35,603 nucleotides of DNA, taken from a virus. Each line of letters starts with the position of its first letter. Within the stretch, counting starts at the first letter, position 1. The DNA lies in IMG/VR virus record IMGVR_UViG_3300032156_000044, positions 1 through 35,603 of that record. One strand, 5' to 3'. The notes under the pieces are model-generated. The model saw only the letters and a list, made by a program, of their open reading frames with translations. It searched no databases and had not been told where the DNA came from. This document shows, in pieces, positions 19,821 to 29,504 of the stretch. The translations under genes and the position numbers were made by a program.

Positions 19821-21869
19821 ATGAGTAATATTTCGAATTTACAAATTAAAACTGAGTTGGGTGATCTAATTTATCGCCAAGTTTCGGATTTAAACCTCTC
19901 CTTTTCTCGGATTGTTGATGACTTTACGGATATTTCCAACAAATATGGAGATTTTTCTTATGAATTTAATTTACCAATTATCAAAGAAAACTCCAAAATA
20001 TTTGGGGCCCCAGAAACTATCGGCAGCAAGAATTTTTTCATAAAAAATAGAAATATTCGATGTCAAGTTTATAATAATAATCAATTGATATTAGATGGAT
20101 TAATAAATCTGGAAGGATTAACAAAAGATACATATAAATGTAAATTCTTTTCAAAATTCAAGGAGCTTGTTGATACTTTAAATTCTAAAACCACTACTGG
20201 TGAAAATAAAACATTGAGAGATCTCAATTTTCCTATCATTCATAACTGGAAATATGAAACATCAATCATTGGTCATATTTTAGCCGACTATAAAAATAGC
20301 GACGAAACATTCTATCAATACCCATTGTCCTTTTATTCAACCTTTTATACTCAATATAGCATTTATAGTGGCTTGACTGATTATCAAGGACATACATTTG
20401 ACGCAGATAGGCCCAGAGAAAATTATTATTATTTACTCAATACAGCTGGCGGGCAGAATAATCATATCTATTTTCATCAACTTCCTCCTGCTGTTTATAT
20501 TGTTTCAATAATGGAACAGATTCTAGAGGATGCAGGATGGTCTCTTGGAGGACAATTCTTCCTTGATCCTAATATTAAAAAGATAATATTATTATATTCT
20601 GGTGAAGATGACATTTATGACCAAGCTATTACAGGCAATACAGTATTTCAAGGATCTTCTCCAGTTAATTTGAATATATCTAAATTTCTTCCTGATATGG
20701 GTCAGGCTGATTTTATCAAAGGTATAATGAATTATTTTAATTTATATTTCAGGATCGATACTAATAATAAGATAATTGAATTCGAAACTTATGACACATA
20801 TTTCAGGAATACCGATGATATTGATCCATATGACATAACATCAAGAATTGATGAGAGCTCATCAAATAATAGTACGACATATTTTCTTAATAATGATCCA
20901 TCAATTGTTTTTGATAAAGCTGAGAATAGGAATATTTTTGGTGATAATAGAGTGATAACAGGAGCAACAGATAATGCTGTTACAACGCCATGGGTGGGCG
21001 TATCCAATACCAGATTCAATCAGACATTCAACAGGATCGGATATACTGAACAAACTAATGTGAATTTGAATAATTATGTTGCTACGGTTACAAAAATCGA
21101 TATACCATTTTCTGAGCCAACCATTAAAAGACATTTTATATGGAATGATTTTGATATTAATGAAGTTGATCAATCCGCTGGCTGTCATATATTGTATTTG
21201 CCATTATTATCCAAACAAACACCAGCGGATAACAACTCTATGAAATTTAATAGGAATAATGCCGACAACTATCTATTTAATAATGAATCATCAATAAAAT
21301 TTCAAGGAAGTGGCTCATTGATGTATTATTATGGAGTATCAACATCGGATTTTGAGAATAAAGCTGGTCTCGGAGCTATTCCAAATTATCTTTATATTAA
21401 TATCTTTGATTTTACAGGATCAACGATTTATAATCTTCCAATTCCTATTGTCAGTCCTTTCCAACTTTCGAATTACAGAACAGATGTTGAAGCCTGGTTA
21501 AATGGTATTAATACAACTAATCTGGAGGATCGTAGGACATCTGTTGCTTCTTACCTACAATCTATATGGCAGATGTTAGGTAGTTCAACTGGCGTTACGT
21601 CAGGTATGACTACGGATTATTCTCTGGTATTTGATGACGGCGGATATTTCCATGAAACTCTTTGGACAAAATTCCATAAATACAAATGGGATAGATATAA
21701 GAATTCGGAATTATTCACTGGAGACATAATAATGAATTCCTATGATTGGGATCAGATGCAGATAAATCGTCCACTCAGATATAAAGGAGAGTTATATTCA
21801 TTGGTGAGTATTAATGGATTCAATCCGATAACTCAACGAGGACAAATAAGCATGATAAAAAAATATTAA
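19821..21869 (+). CDS. Tail hub / tip structural protein (putative)
   Basis: 682 aa. The N-terminus has LSFSRIVDDFTDISNKYGDF and SYEFNLPIIKENSKIFGAP, a block typical of a large single-copy tail protein found beside the tape measure in Bacteroidota phages. The middle has GIMNYFNLYFRIDTNNKIIE and FETYDTYF, reminiscent of hub proteins with an 'N-x-F-N-L' followed by 'n-x-I-x-F-E-x-Y'; the C-terminal part ends with RPLRYKGELYSLVSINGFNP. A role as the tail hub through which the tape measure passes is inferred from this and from the next gene, 1 base after its stop. No peptidoglycan hydrolase motif seen. Confidence 0.6.
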   Translation: MSNISNLQIKTELGDLIYRQVSDLNLSFSRIVDDFTDISNKYGDFSYEFNLPIIKENSKIFGAPETIGSKNFFIKNRNIRCQVYNNNQLILDGLINLEGLTKDTYKCKFFSKFKELVDTLNSKTTTGENKTLRDLNFPIIHNWKYETSIIGHILADYKNSDETFYQYPLSFYSTFYTQYSIYSGLTDYQGHTFDADRPRENYYYLLNTAGGQNNHIYFHQLPPAVYIVSIMEQILEDAGWSLGGQFFLDPNIKKIILLYSGEDDIYDQAITGNTVFQGSSPVNLNISKFLPDMGQADFIKGIMNYFNLYFRIDTNNKIIEFETYDTYFRNTDDIDPYDITSRIDESSSNNSTTYFLNNDPSIVFDKAENRNIFGDNRVITGATDNAVTTPWVGVSNTRFNQTFNRIGYTEQTNVNLNNYVATVTKIDIPFSEPTIKRHFIWNDFDINEVDQSAGCHILYLPLLSKQTPADNNSMKFNRNNADNYLFNNESSIKFQGSGSLMYYYGVSTSDFENKAGLGAIPNYLYINIFDFTGSTIYNLPIPIVSPFQLSNYRTDVEAWLNGINTTNLEDRRTSVASYLQSIWQMLGSSTGVTSGMTTDYSLVFDDGGYFHETLWTKFHKYKWDRYKNSELFTGDIIMNSYDWDQMQINRPLRYKGELYSLVSINGFNPITQRGQISMIKKY

Positions 21870-21870
21870 G

Positions 21871-24849
21871 ATGGCATCACGTACAGCTCAGGTAATTATA
21901 CAAGTCGACGATAAATCATTAGTTGAACTCAATGCGGAGATCAAAACGCTTGAGAATTCTGTCAAAAATTTAAAAATTGGAACGCAAGAATGGATTACTC
22001 AGAATAATAAACTTGGCGTTCTTAAAACAAGATTCAGAGATGCAACTGATGAAGCTAAAAGATTGCAAGGAACAATTCAGAAAGTAACCGGAAGTGATCA
22101 ATTGAGATCTATTGCCAAATTAGGAGCGGGAATGGTTGGAGCTTTTCAAACAGCCAGTAGTGCTCTTGCTTTGGTCGGAGTAAATTCAAAATCATTTGAA
22201 CAGGTAACTCAAAAAGCCGTATTGCTTATGGCTACAATGAGTGGATTAAATCAATTAGCCGAGACATTCAGTTCAACGAATTTAAAAGGTTTAAAAAGTA
22301 TTGCTGCAGGATTCACTGGATTGGTAACAACTATAAAAGGATTTTCAACAGCCACAAAAGCCGCTTTGGTATCAACAGGAATTGGAGTGCTAGTTGCTGG
22401 TCTTGGAATGGTAATTGCTAACTGGAATAAAATATCATCATTTTTTGCTGGAAAACAAGAAAAAACTGGATTACAAGAAGCAACAAAAGTAAGAGAAGAG
22501 ATTATTAAATCGCTTGAAGATGAAAATAAAGCTTTTGAAGAACAAGAAAGAATTGTTAAGGAAATAAATGAATATGGAGCTAAAGGTAGAGGCGGTTTAT
22601 TAGAGGATGCGAGCACAGCAGATGCCATTGAAAAAGCAAATTTTGCACTAAGGCAACGTGGCAAATTGTTGATGGAGCAAAGAAGATTACAGGATCTTGA
22701 CAAGAAAACGAATGTAAATGAACTCTTAAAAAAGGCTGATGAAGCTAAAGCAAATCTTGATGTAGCAAAACAAAGACTTGCAGAAATTGAATCTAGCGCC
22801 AATAAAAGTGATTTAAAAACAGTTCAAGCTGTCGTTGAATTAAGAAAAAAACAATTTAATGAAGCCATTTTGAATTATAATAAACAGGTAGAAATTAATA
22901 ATGTACTGTTTATTCAACATCAAAACATCGAAAAGCAATTAAAATTGAATGAAATGGCTAACGATAAACGAGATCAATATATTAGTGATAATAAGGAAAT
23001 TATCAAGCAACAAGAAGAGAATTCAAAACAACTTCAAAGAGATTTGACGATATTAAATTCTGAAGTGGATACTGTAAATCAAATTTATCAAGCAAGAAAG
23101 AAACTCCTGGAAATTGAACAAAAACAACTTGAAGATCTTCCTATAAGGAAAACAGCTGAAGATGATAGAATTTTTGCTATTATCACAGAATTAAAAGCTC
23201 TCAAAAATCAGAATGATTTATATAATAATACAGTTAAAAAAGCTAATGAAAAATATAAACAAGATTTATTGGATTTAGAAATACAGAAAAAAATTAATAT
23301 TGAACTTGCCGATGCAGAATTAAAATATGTTCAAATTAATGAAGATAATAAAAAACGAGGCGATGAACTTCAACATATATCAGATATTCTTAATAATGAA
23401 ATAACATCAATTGAAGACCAACAGAAAAAATTTGAAGAATTACTGGCTTTTGATAGAAAAATTAATGATACCAGAAAGATTACTACTGAAGATATTGTAC
23501 AAAATTTAAAATCTGAACTTGGATTTTATATTGCCATTCAAGATGCAACAAGAGAAAAACTTGAGAATGAAAAACTGATTCTTGAAAATCAACATAAAAT
23601 AAATGATGCTAAAATTCAGGAAAAAGAAGATGCAATTGCAATTCTTGGTGAACAATATAAAATAAATGAAGCGGAAATTGAGAGAGCCAAGAAACAATTA
23701 TCTGGAGTTGGAAAAGATCCATATCTTTCAAGAGCTGAAAAACAACAGAAGATATTAGAATTACAAGGCGAGATAAATAAACTTGAACTTGAAAATAAAG
23801 GAATTATAACGTCAATTGCTGTTGCTAATAATGAAATATCAGATGCCACAAATGAAAATTTAAAAGCATCAACGCAAATTGCTGCTGTTGATATTGATAT
23901 TAATAAGACAATATCAGATACAACTGAAAAAACAATTCAGACAACAGAAGAGATCGAAAAGCAAGTTAAATTATATAAAAAATTACAAAACTTTCTTGGA
24001 AATTATGCTGAAGAAATAGATGCGATTTTAAGAGGCTTATTACAATCAATGGAATTAATTGCAACAACATTTGAAGCTAATGCTACCAGGCATCAAGATG
24101 AAATTGACAGATTAAATGTTCAATATGACGAAATGAATACCAAAGAGCAGGATCGTCAGGATAGGATTCTTGCTTATGAAGAAGAACTCAAAGATGCCAA
24201 TGGAGATCGTTATGATGAATTATTGAGATTGATTGATCAGGAAAAAGCTGCCAAGGATGTGAATTTTGTAAGCGAAATTGATCAGAAAAACAAACTTGCA
24301 ACACTTGAGCATAAAAAATTACTTGATGAAAATAAAGCTGCAAAATGGAGGAAAGCTCAATCAATAGTTGAAGCTATTATCTTAGGTTCAATAGCTTTTA
24401 TTAAAGCATTACCAAGACTCGTTCTTGCGATTGCCACAGGAATACTGGTGGCGGCACAAGTTGCCACAATTGCTGCTCAGAAAATTCCAGATGTTCCTCC
24501 ACAGGAAAAATTTAAGAAAGGTGGATTTACAGGAATTGGTGATGAGGATGAAGTAGCTGGAATAACGCATAAAGGAGAATATATCGTTCCAGCCAAAATT
24601 CTTAAATCCCCATCATCTCAGCATCATATTGCCGCTCTCGAAAAACAAAGAATAAGAGGATATGCTGAAGGCGGATTGGTATTGCCATCAAATATTTCTT
24701 CACCATCTGGTTTTGAATATGATAAACTTGTTTCTGCTTTGAGTGAAGCTATTTCCAAATTGCCAAATCCGCAAGTTGGGCTTATTAATATATCAGCCGG
24801 ATTAAGAGATGTGGAATTGACGAAGCAATCAGCTGGAATTTCAAGATAA
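21871..24849 (+). CDS. Tape measure protein
   Basis: 992 aa. Tape measure proteins set tail length and pass into the host membrane. N-terminus with VDDKSLVELNAEIKTLENSV and KLGVLKTRFRDATDEAKRLQ, then hydrophobic helices (LGAGMVGAFQTASSALALVG near 105-125; VSTGIGVLVAGLGMVIANW near 170-188), then about 600 residues of charged coiled coil. A long hydrophobic stretch near 835-870 (AIILGSIAFIKALPRLVLAI) precedes the usual C-terminal 'GGFTGIGDEDEVAGITHKGE-YIVPA' segment. About 1000 residues suggests a tail of roughly 150 nm by the usual scale. The tail assembly chaperone is not adjacent, which is unusual. Confidence 0.85.
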   Translation: MASRTAQVIIQVDDKSLVELNAEIKTLENSVKNLKIGTQEWITQNNKLGVLKTRFRDATDEAKRLQGTIQKVTGSDQLRSIAKLGAGMVGAFQTASSALALVGVNSKSFEQVTQKAVLLMATMSGLNQLAETFSSTNLKGLKSIAAGFTGLVTTIKGFSTATKAALVSTGIGVLVAGLGMVIANWNKISSFFAGKQEKTGLQEATKVREEIIKSLEDENKAFEEQERIVKEINEYGAKGRGGLLEDASTADAIEKANFALRQRGKLLMEQRRLQDLDKKTNVNELLKKADEAKANLDVAKQRLAEIESSANKSDLKTVQAVVELRKKQFNEAILNYNKQVEINNVLFIQHQNIEKQLKLNEMANDKRDQYISDNKEIIKQQEENSKQLQRDLTILNSEVDTVNQIYQARKKLLEIEQKQLEDLPIRKTAEDDRIFAIITELKALKNQNDLYNNTVKKANEKYKQDLLDLEIQKKINIELADAELKYVQINEDNKKRGDELQHISDILNNEITSIEDQQKKFEELLAFDRKINDTRKITTEDIVQNLKSELGFYIAIQDATREKLENEKLILENQHKINDAKIQEKEDAIAILGEQYKINEAEIERAKKQLSGVGKDPYLSRAEKQQKILELQGEINKLELENKGIITSIAVANNEISDATNENLKASTQIAAVDIDINKTISDTTEKTIQTTEEIEKQVKLYKKLQNFLGNYAEEIDAILRGLLQSMELIATTFEANATRHQDEIDRLNVQYDEMNTKEQDRQDRILAYEEELKDANGDRYDELLRLIDQEKAAKDVNFVSEIDQKNKLATLEHKKLLDENKAAKWRKAQSIVEAIILGSIAFIKALPRLVLAIATGILVAAQVATIAAQKIPDVPPQEKFKKGGFTGIGDEDEVAGITHKGEYIVPAKILKSPSSQHHIAALEKQRIRGYAEGGLVLPSNISSPSGFEYDKLVSALSEAISKLPNPQVGLINISAGLRDVELTKQSAGISR

Positions 24850-24867
24850 AAATAAAATAATAAAATA

Positions 24868-24874
24868 GTTATAT
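24868..24874 (+). promoter_or_regulatory. GTTATAT late-promoter-like element (site C)
   Basis: GTTATAT, 14 bases upstream of the ATG at 24889, in the 39-base gap after the tape measure gene. It would start a separate capsid transcription unit. Confidence 0.55.
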
Positions 24875-24888
24875 TAACATATCAATAT

Positions 24889-26370
24889 ATGAAAAAGAGA
24901 TTACCAATTTATGAATTTATCATAAGTGAAAATGATGATGGAAGCGGAATTTCTGCTATCTCAATAGTAAATTCACCAGCATTTCAATCAAAAGTAAAAT
25001 TAATGTTTTCAAAAGAAAAATTTCAATTTATTACTCTTGCCGATAAAAAAGGTAGGAAAAGAAAAATTGCTGGTTTGGCTTTAATACCAAATGAATTAGT
25101 TTTTCGTATTGATGATTTAACTGGTGAAAACTACTATGGCTTTTTCAGCGCTGAAACAATTGAGAAAATTGTTGAAAAATTCCATTCTGAATTAAATAAC
25201 AATAAAGTTAATCTTGACCATAATGATAATGAATTTATTAACGCAGTTCTTATTGAAGATTTCATTGTAAATTCAGAAGAAAGAATTGCTGATTTAAAAG
25301 CGATTGGAATTGAACATAAGAATATAATGGGCTCATGGTTCACGAAATATCTTATCAAAGATGATAAAGCTCTTAAAGAAATTGAAATGAGTATGGACGA
25401 AGGAAATCCAGTTGGCCTAAGCGTTGAATGTTACCTTGATCGCATAATGGTTCAAATGACCAAAAATAATTATAATTTTAAAATGAAAAAAGATAAAAAA
25501 AATCTATTGGATAAAATTGTTGCTCTCTTCAAAAGTGAAAGCTTCGAAAGAGCATTAGTCCCAGAACTGGGATTTGAAATTGAATGGAATGATGTTGGTT
25601 CTCCAGTCAACAAAGTTGAAGTTGACCCGAATGGAAACGAAACATTATCTCCTGTTGGCCCTGGCGAGTTCATAACTGAATCGGGCGTTGTTATAGCTGA
25701 TGACTCATCAAACTTATTGGAAGTTCGTGAATTGCCAGCTCAACCAGAAGAAACTATCGCAGCAGAACAACCAGTATCTGGAAATACTGAGAATCCTGAT
25801 GAAAAGTTAAAATTGCCTGTTGATGAAGAACTCAAAGATTATCCATGGGATCAATGCATATCCGATCAGTTAGCAGCAGGATATTCTCAAGAATCGGCAG
25901 ATAAAGTCTGCGGATATATTAAAAGTAAAAATATGTCTAAAGAAAGTTTAACCGATGAAATTCTCAGAGAAATTCTTGGTGATGAAAATTGTCTAACCTG
26001 CAAGGATAAGAAAAAAATGGCCGAAGATAAATTACAGGATCCAATTGAGCCACCAGTTGAACTTCCTCCTGCCGAACCGCCTGTTGATGTTAAATCAAAG
26101 ACTATTGGTGAAGTTGTTGGAACCAATGATGGTGAATATTGGGTTAAAGTAGTTGTCGAAGGCGGCATTGTAACTGAGGCTGAAGTCAGTAGTGAAACTG
26201 ATTTACTCAAGACCCAGTTAGAAGAAGTTAAAAAAGAGAATGATGAGCTTAATAAGAAGTTGAAAGAACCGATTGGCGAACCAATTCTCGAACCTGTTCC
26301 TGAAAAGAAAGAATGGAGCAAGATGAATGCTTATGAAAAAGCTCTCTATAGGGCAAAACAGGAAAAATAA
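24889..26370 (+). CDS. Capsid maturation protease fused to scaffold (XkdF-like)
   Basis: 493 aa. Residues 1-190 resemble XkdF-type serine proteases that process the head: IYEFIISENDDGSGISAISI and VNSPAF, then AGLALIPNELVFR, the likely catalytic His in VNLDHN (H111), and the Ser in GLSVEC (S178). From about 200 it becomes an acidic, Pro/Glu-rich scaffold-like extension with a predicted coiled coil (about 432-470). A C-x17-C helical hairpin starts at PWDQCISDQL (C323, C341), the same module as in the 61-aa protein beside portal. A CxxC (C368/C371, NCLTCKDKK) follows. The basic C-terminus (ALYRAKQEK) may bind capsid subunits. Placed directly before the capsid gene. Confidence 0.75.
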   Translation: MKKRLPIYEFIISENDDGSGISAISIVNSPAFQSKVKLMFSKEKFQFITLADKKGRKRKIAGLALIPNELVFRIDDLTGENYYGFFSAETIEKIVEKFHSELNNNKVNLDHNDNEFINAVLIEDFIVNSEERIADLKAIGIEHKNIMGSWFTKYLIKDDKALKEIEMSMDEGNPVGLSVECYLDRIMVQMTKNNYNFKMKKDKKNLLDKIVALFKSESFERALVPELGFEIEWNDVGSPVNKVEVDPNGNETLSPVGPGEFITESGVVIADDSSNLLEVRELPAQPEETIAAEQPVSGNTENPDEKLKLPVDEELKDYPWDQCISDQLAAGYSQESADKVCGYIKSKNMSKESLTDEILREILGDENCLTCKDKKKMAEDKLQDPIEPPVELPPAEPPVDVKSKTIGEVVGTNDGEYWVKVVVEGGIVTEAEVSSETDLLKTQLEEVKKENDELNKKLKEPIGEPILEPVPEKKEWSKMNAYEKALYRAKQEK

Positions 26371-26376
26371 AAATAA

Positions 26377-26398
26377 ATTCGTTATATAATTAACGAAT
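26377..26398 (+). promoter_or_regulatory. GTTATAT element (site D) within a perfect dyad
   Basis: GTTATAT at 26381-26387 lies in an 8+8 bp inverted repeat, ATTCGTTA (26377-26384) and TAACGAAT (26391-26398) around TATAAT. It is 35 bases from the capsid ATG. The dyad could be an operator or a short AU hairpin at the 5' end of the message; only this copy of the heptamer has it. Confidence 0.5.
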
Positions 26399-26422
26399 AA
26401 AATAAAAAAAAATAATAAAAAT

Positions 26423-27337
26423 ATGAAAAAATTAGATTTCGCTACGACATTAGTCGAATCTCAAAGCTATATCGGCGAACAGGCTCTTGAATATATTCTT
26501 GCTTGTTTTTTAAAGAACAGAACAGCTGATTCAGGAGTTCGTGTTGTTACAGATATTGTTAAATCGGCTTTTGTGGCTAAATTATCTGGTAGCAATTTGG
26601 TTGAATGCGGTGACAATTGTACATTCTCTCCAACCGGAACTCTCAATGCAACTGAAGTTGAATTGACTCCTTGCACAATGTATATCAATATAGAACTCTG
26701 TTATAGAGATTTGGTTGGTATATGGAATGGCTTAAATGGAGGTAACCTTAATACTCAGGATCTAGGTTCTGATTTTAACAGAGCTCTTCAGGAAGTACTT
26801 GTTTCAACAATGGCCGAATTTTTCGAAGATGTTCTTTGGAACGGTACCACTGGAACAACCTTAACTGGTTGCAGTTGCACACTTGATGGAATTGATGCTC
26901 AGATTACAACTCACAGATTGACAGGTTCAACATTTACAAAAGCCAACATTGTTGGATTCGTAGATGCTGCAATGGCTGCTCTTCCCGTTTGTATTCTTGA
27001 AGATACAAGTAAACTAAAAATTTACATGAATCCTAAAACTTATTTATTCTACCGTCAGGCAATGATGGCTCTTGGTTTTAATACACCTTGCGACATTTCT
27101 TGCGCACAAACTTATGACGGAATTCCAATTTACACAGTTGGAAAGATTAAAGATGATAAACTTTATGTTATCCAACCAGAAAATATCGTTATTGGTGTTG
27201 GAGCTATGGACAATTTCTCACAACTTTCAATTAAAGATATGAGAACCGTAACTCTTGACAATAGCGTTCGCATGGCCGTACAAGGAAAAGTAGATGTTAA
27301 ATTAATATACGAAGCTGAAGCTGTTGTATTAGGTTAA
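26423..27337 (+). CDS. Major capsid protein (HK97 fold, putative)
   Basis: 304 aa, right for an HK97-type shell protein. Best markers are in the C-terminal half: LKIYMNPKTYLFYRQAMMAL, a loop with CDISCAQTYDGIPIYTVGKI, then KDDKLYVIQPENIVIGVGAM and the ending DNSVRMAVQGKVDVKLIYEA. The fragment 'ppKty ... yrga ... YDG-ipi ... DNf ... Vr-f-vDV-v' is typical of capsid proteins in Bacteroidota siphoviruses. It has many Cys (for example ECGDNC, CSCTLDG), rare in its neighbours, perhaps for disulfide-stabilised capsids. Position after the protease-scaffold, with its own promoter element and a strong terminator two genes on, fits a very abundant protein. Confidence 0.8.
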   Translation: MKKLDFATTLVESQSYIGEQALEYILACFLKNRTADSGVRVVTDIVKSAFVAKLSGSNLVECGDNCTFSPTGTLNATEVELTPCTMYINIELCYRDLVGIWNGLNGGNLNTQDLGSDFNRALQEVLVSTMAEFFEDVLWNGTTGTTLTGCSCTLDGIDAQITTHRLTGSTFTKANIVGFVDAAMAALPVCILEDTSKLKIYMNPKTYLFYRQAMMALGFNTPCDISCAQTYDGIPIYTVGKIKDDKLYVIQPENIVIGVGAMDNFSQLSIKDMRTVTLDNSVRMAVQGKVDVKLIYEAEAVVLG

Positions 27338-27376
27338 TTAACTGATAATAATAAAAAAAATTAATATACATATACT

Positions 27377-27898
27377 ATGTCATGCGAATTATTAAATGGA
27401 ATTGTAGGCGTTTGTGAATATTCTTCTAGTGGATGTGAAGCCCTATGGCTAGCTAATAAATCAGACATAACAGGTTCAACTGTTTATGATGCTTGTGGTC
27501 AAGTCACTGGAATAACATGGGCTGGTGGAAGTCCAACCGTTTATGAGATTGAAGGATCATTGGACAGTATTACGTTTAGTGACGATTTGGTCGTTAATGG
27601 CTCAAGGAGAAACTGGTTACAGACTATAAACTTCGGATTGGGTTCAATTGATTGCACCATTCTTAAAACACTCGAAGATATTGGTCTATCTAATCTTGTT
27701 GCTTTTGTTAAAACAGCTGATGGTTCTTATCGAGTTTTCGGATTGAAAGGTTCGGGACTTCGTGCAACTGTTATGACATCGGCTTCAGGAACTGCAGCTG
27801 GAAATGACGGTAATGTTACCGTTACAATAGCTGGAAGTTCTCTTGGAAAAGCCTCTTTTGTCGAAAGCTCTCTTGCAGAAACATTCTTAGTTATCTAG
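27377..27898 (+). CDS. Major tail (tube) protein, putative
   Basis: 173 aa, beta-rich. SITFSDDLVVNGSRRNWLQT, then LKTLEDIGLSNLVAFVKTAD, GSYRVFGLKGSGLRATVMTS and SASGTAAGNDGNVTVTIAGS fit the tail-tube fold: strand-helix-strand, then 'sG.a.gD.ng.tvt..G'. The two next genes begin with diverged copies of the same domain (compare [20 protein letters not shown] in 29505). Cotranscribed with the capsid gene and followed by an excellent terminator, as expected for the second most abundant virion protein. Cysteines cluster in the first 40 residues. Confidence 0.65.
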   Translation: MSCELLNGIVGVCEYSSSGCEALWLANKSDITGSTVYDACGQVTGITWAGGSPTVYEIEGSLDSITFSDDLVVNGSRRNWLQTINFGLGSIDCTILKTLEDIGLSNLVAFVKTADGSYRVFGLKGSGLRATVMTSASGTAAGNDGNVTVTIAGSSLGKASFVESSLAETFLVI

Positions 27899-27928
27899 GT
27901 TGTTTTTCTTTTGTTGATTTAAATTGTT

Positions 27929-27966
27929 AAAAGCGCAGAGATTGGCTCTGCGCTTTTTGTTTTTTC
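27929..27966 (+). terminator. Strong intrinsic terminator after capsid and tail-tube genes
   Basis: Perfect 12-bp stem AAAAGCGCAGAG (27929-27940) / CTCTGCGCTTTT (27946-27957), loop ATTGG, followed by a T-rich run to 27965. It is the clearest rightward intrinsic terminator in the window and separates the highly expressed capsid unit from the adhesin genes. Confidence 0.9.
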
Positions 27967-27973
27967 GTTATAT
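27967..27973 (+). promoter_or_regulatory. GTTATAT late-promoter-like element (site E)
   Basis: GTTATAT starts immediately after the terminator T-run and lies 16 bases before the ATG at 27990. A terminator directly abutting the element strongly suggests that transcription restarts here. Confidence 0.65.
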
Positions 27974-27989
27974 ATAATATTATTGATTT

Positions 27990-29492
27990 ATGTCAATTGG
28001 AACTTGTCGTTATATAAATTCTGATATTCAAAAATTTTATCTAGCTATTTGGAACTCAACAATTGTTCCAGTTTATTCCGCAAATAATATTATAATAAGA
28101 TATGAATGGATTACCACTTGGTATGAAATTAAACTCAATACAGCCACTATAACATATCTTCAGGAATTAAGCACACAGAATCCAAATGGATTATATTATG
28201 ATGAAAAGATATCCATATCAATTCCTAAAGCTGAAAATTCCAAATGGAAGGAACTGGTAAATTTACTTACCGACAAATATATTGTGATCTTTCAAGATAG
28301 TAACAATACCTGGTTTACATTCGGATATAGATATGGAGCTCAAGTTAAAAGTTATGTTCTGGCAGAAAATCAATATATTATTTCGCTTGATAGTCCTCAT
28401 GCTAATAATTTACCAACATTAATTGATGAAAGTTATATTTTGAGTGATATAATTAATAATCCAACTCCAACTGTAAGTCCGACCATATCTTTAAGTTCAA
28501 CTATAACTCCGACTAGTACGCCTACCAGAACTCCAACCAGAACAGTTAGTAAAACGCCAACGCTAACTAGAACACCAATGATAACATCAACAGTAACACC
28601 ATCATTATCAATATCAACAACGCCATCAACAACGCCATCAGAAACACCGTCAGAAACACCAATAGAAACGCCAACAGAAACACCAACGGTAACACCATCA
28701 TTGTCAATATCAGCAACGCCATCGGTAACACCATCAGAAACACCATCAGAAACACCAACATTAACGCCATCAATATCGATGACACCATCAACAACACCAT
28801 CAATAACGATAAGCACATCTTGCGCAAGACCAGGAGGATTAACGCAATATATTTTATATTATGCATATAGTGGAATTACTGGAAGTACATCATTTATTGA
28901 TTCAGTTGCTGAAGCTTGTGAAGCTGTAGAATATTGGGGTTTAACAACATTTTATGGATTTGTGGGAGATAGTGTGAGTTTAACTATTGGACAAGCTATG
29001 TATTATTTAGGCGGTACAAGTTGTGATCTTACCGCAACAGGATATTATATTGTTAATATTGATGCCAATCCAACTGTTATATATATTCTTAATGGATATA
29101 TTGATAGTTTTCCATCCTGTCCTAATATTACGCCAACGCCAACGCCAACAATAACACCGACGATAACACCATCATTATCAATATCAATGACACCAACAGA
29201 AACGCCAACATTAACACCATCATTATCAATATCAATGACACCGACTCCAACAACAGTAGCGTTTGGTTATAATGTTAAGATATATAATTGCAGTGGTTCA
29301 ACTTGTATTAGCGTTGCTGGATTTGATCTATTTGAAGTTAATCAAGTATTAACAGTTGGAAAATATTATCATATTGAGCCTGGTGGAACGCCTTATTCAA
29401 TTGAAGTACAAAGTACTGGCTCATTAGGAGGAACAGTTGAAACAATATTAGCAGGTCCATTTGATACCTGCGGGGAAGGATGTCAAGTATAA
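27990..29492 (+). CDS. Tail-tube-domain protein with TPS linkers and adhesion domains
   Basis: 500 aa. Residues 1-155 repeat the tail-tube-like fold of the preceding gene (NGLYYDEKISISIPKAENSK, LLTDKYIVIFQDSNNTWFTF, GYRYGAQVKSYVLAENQYII). Then a Thr/Pro/Ser linker (about 157-275, units such as TPSLSISTTPS and TPSETPSETP), a compact domain at about 276-380 (CARPGGLTQYILYYAYSG, SCDLTATGYYIVNIDAN), a second linker ([20 protein letters not shown]), and a small C-terminal domain (NVKIYNCSGSTCISVAGF ... DTCGEGCQV). It probably forms an arm on the tail or tail tip and displays glycan-binding modules. The linker Thr/Ser could be glycosylated by the host. Confidence 0.6.
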   Translation: MSIGTCRYINSDIQKFYLAIWNSTIVPVYSANNIIIRYEWITTWYEIKLNTATITYLQELSTQNPNGLYYDEKISISIPKAENSKWKELVNLLTDKYIVIFQDSNNTWFTFGYRYGAQVKSYVLAENQYIISLDSPHANNLPTLIDESYILSDIINNPTPTVSPTISLSSTITPTSTPTRTPTRTVSKTPTLTRTPMITSTVTPSLSISTTPSTTPSETPSETPIETPTETPTVTPSLSISATPSVTPSETPSETPTLTPSISMTPSTTPSITISTSCARPGGLTQYILYYAYSGITGSTSFIDSVAEACEAVEYWGLTTFYGFVGDSVSLTIGQAMYYLGGTSCDLTATGYYIVNIDANPTVIYILNGYIDSFPSCPNITPTPTPTITPTITPSLSISMTPTETPTLTPSLSISMTPTPTTVAFGYNVKIYNCSGSTCISVAGFDLFEVNQVLTVGKYYHIEPGGTPYSIEVQSTGSLGGTVETILAGPFDTCGEGCQV

Positions 29493-29504
29493 AATAAAAA
29501 AATT

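Noticed and set aside
22251-22802. Minus-strand 183-codon open frame opposite the tape measure
   Set aside because: Antisense of a coiled-coil coding region, which often leaves open reverse frames; no leader or promoter.
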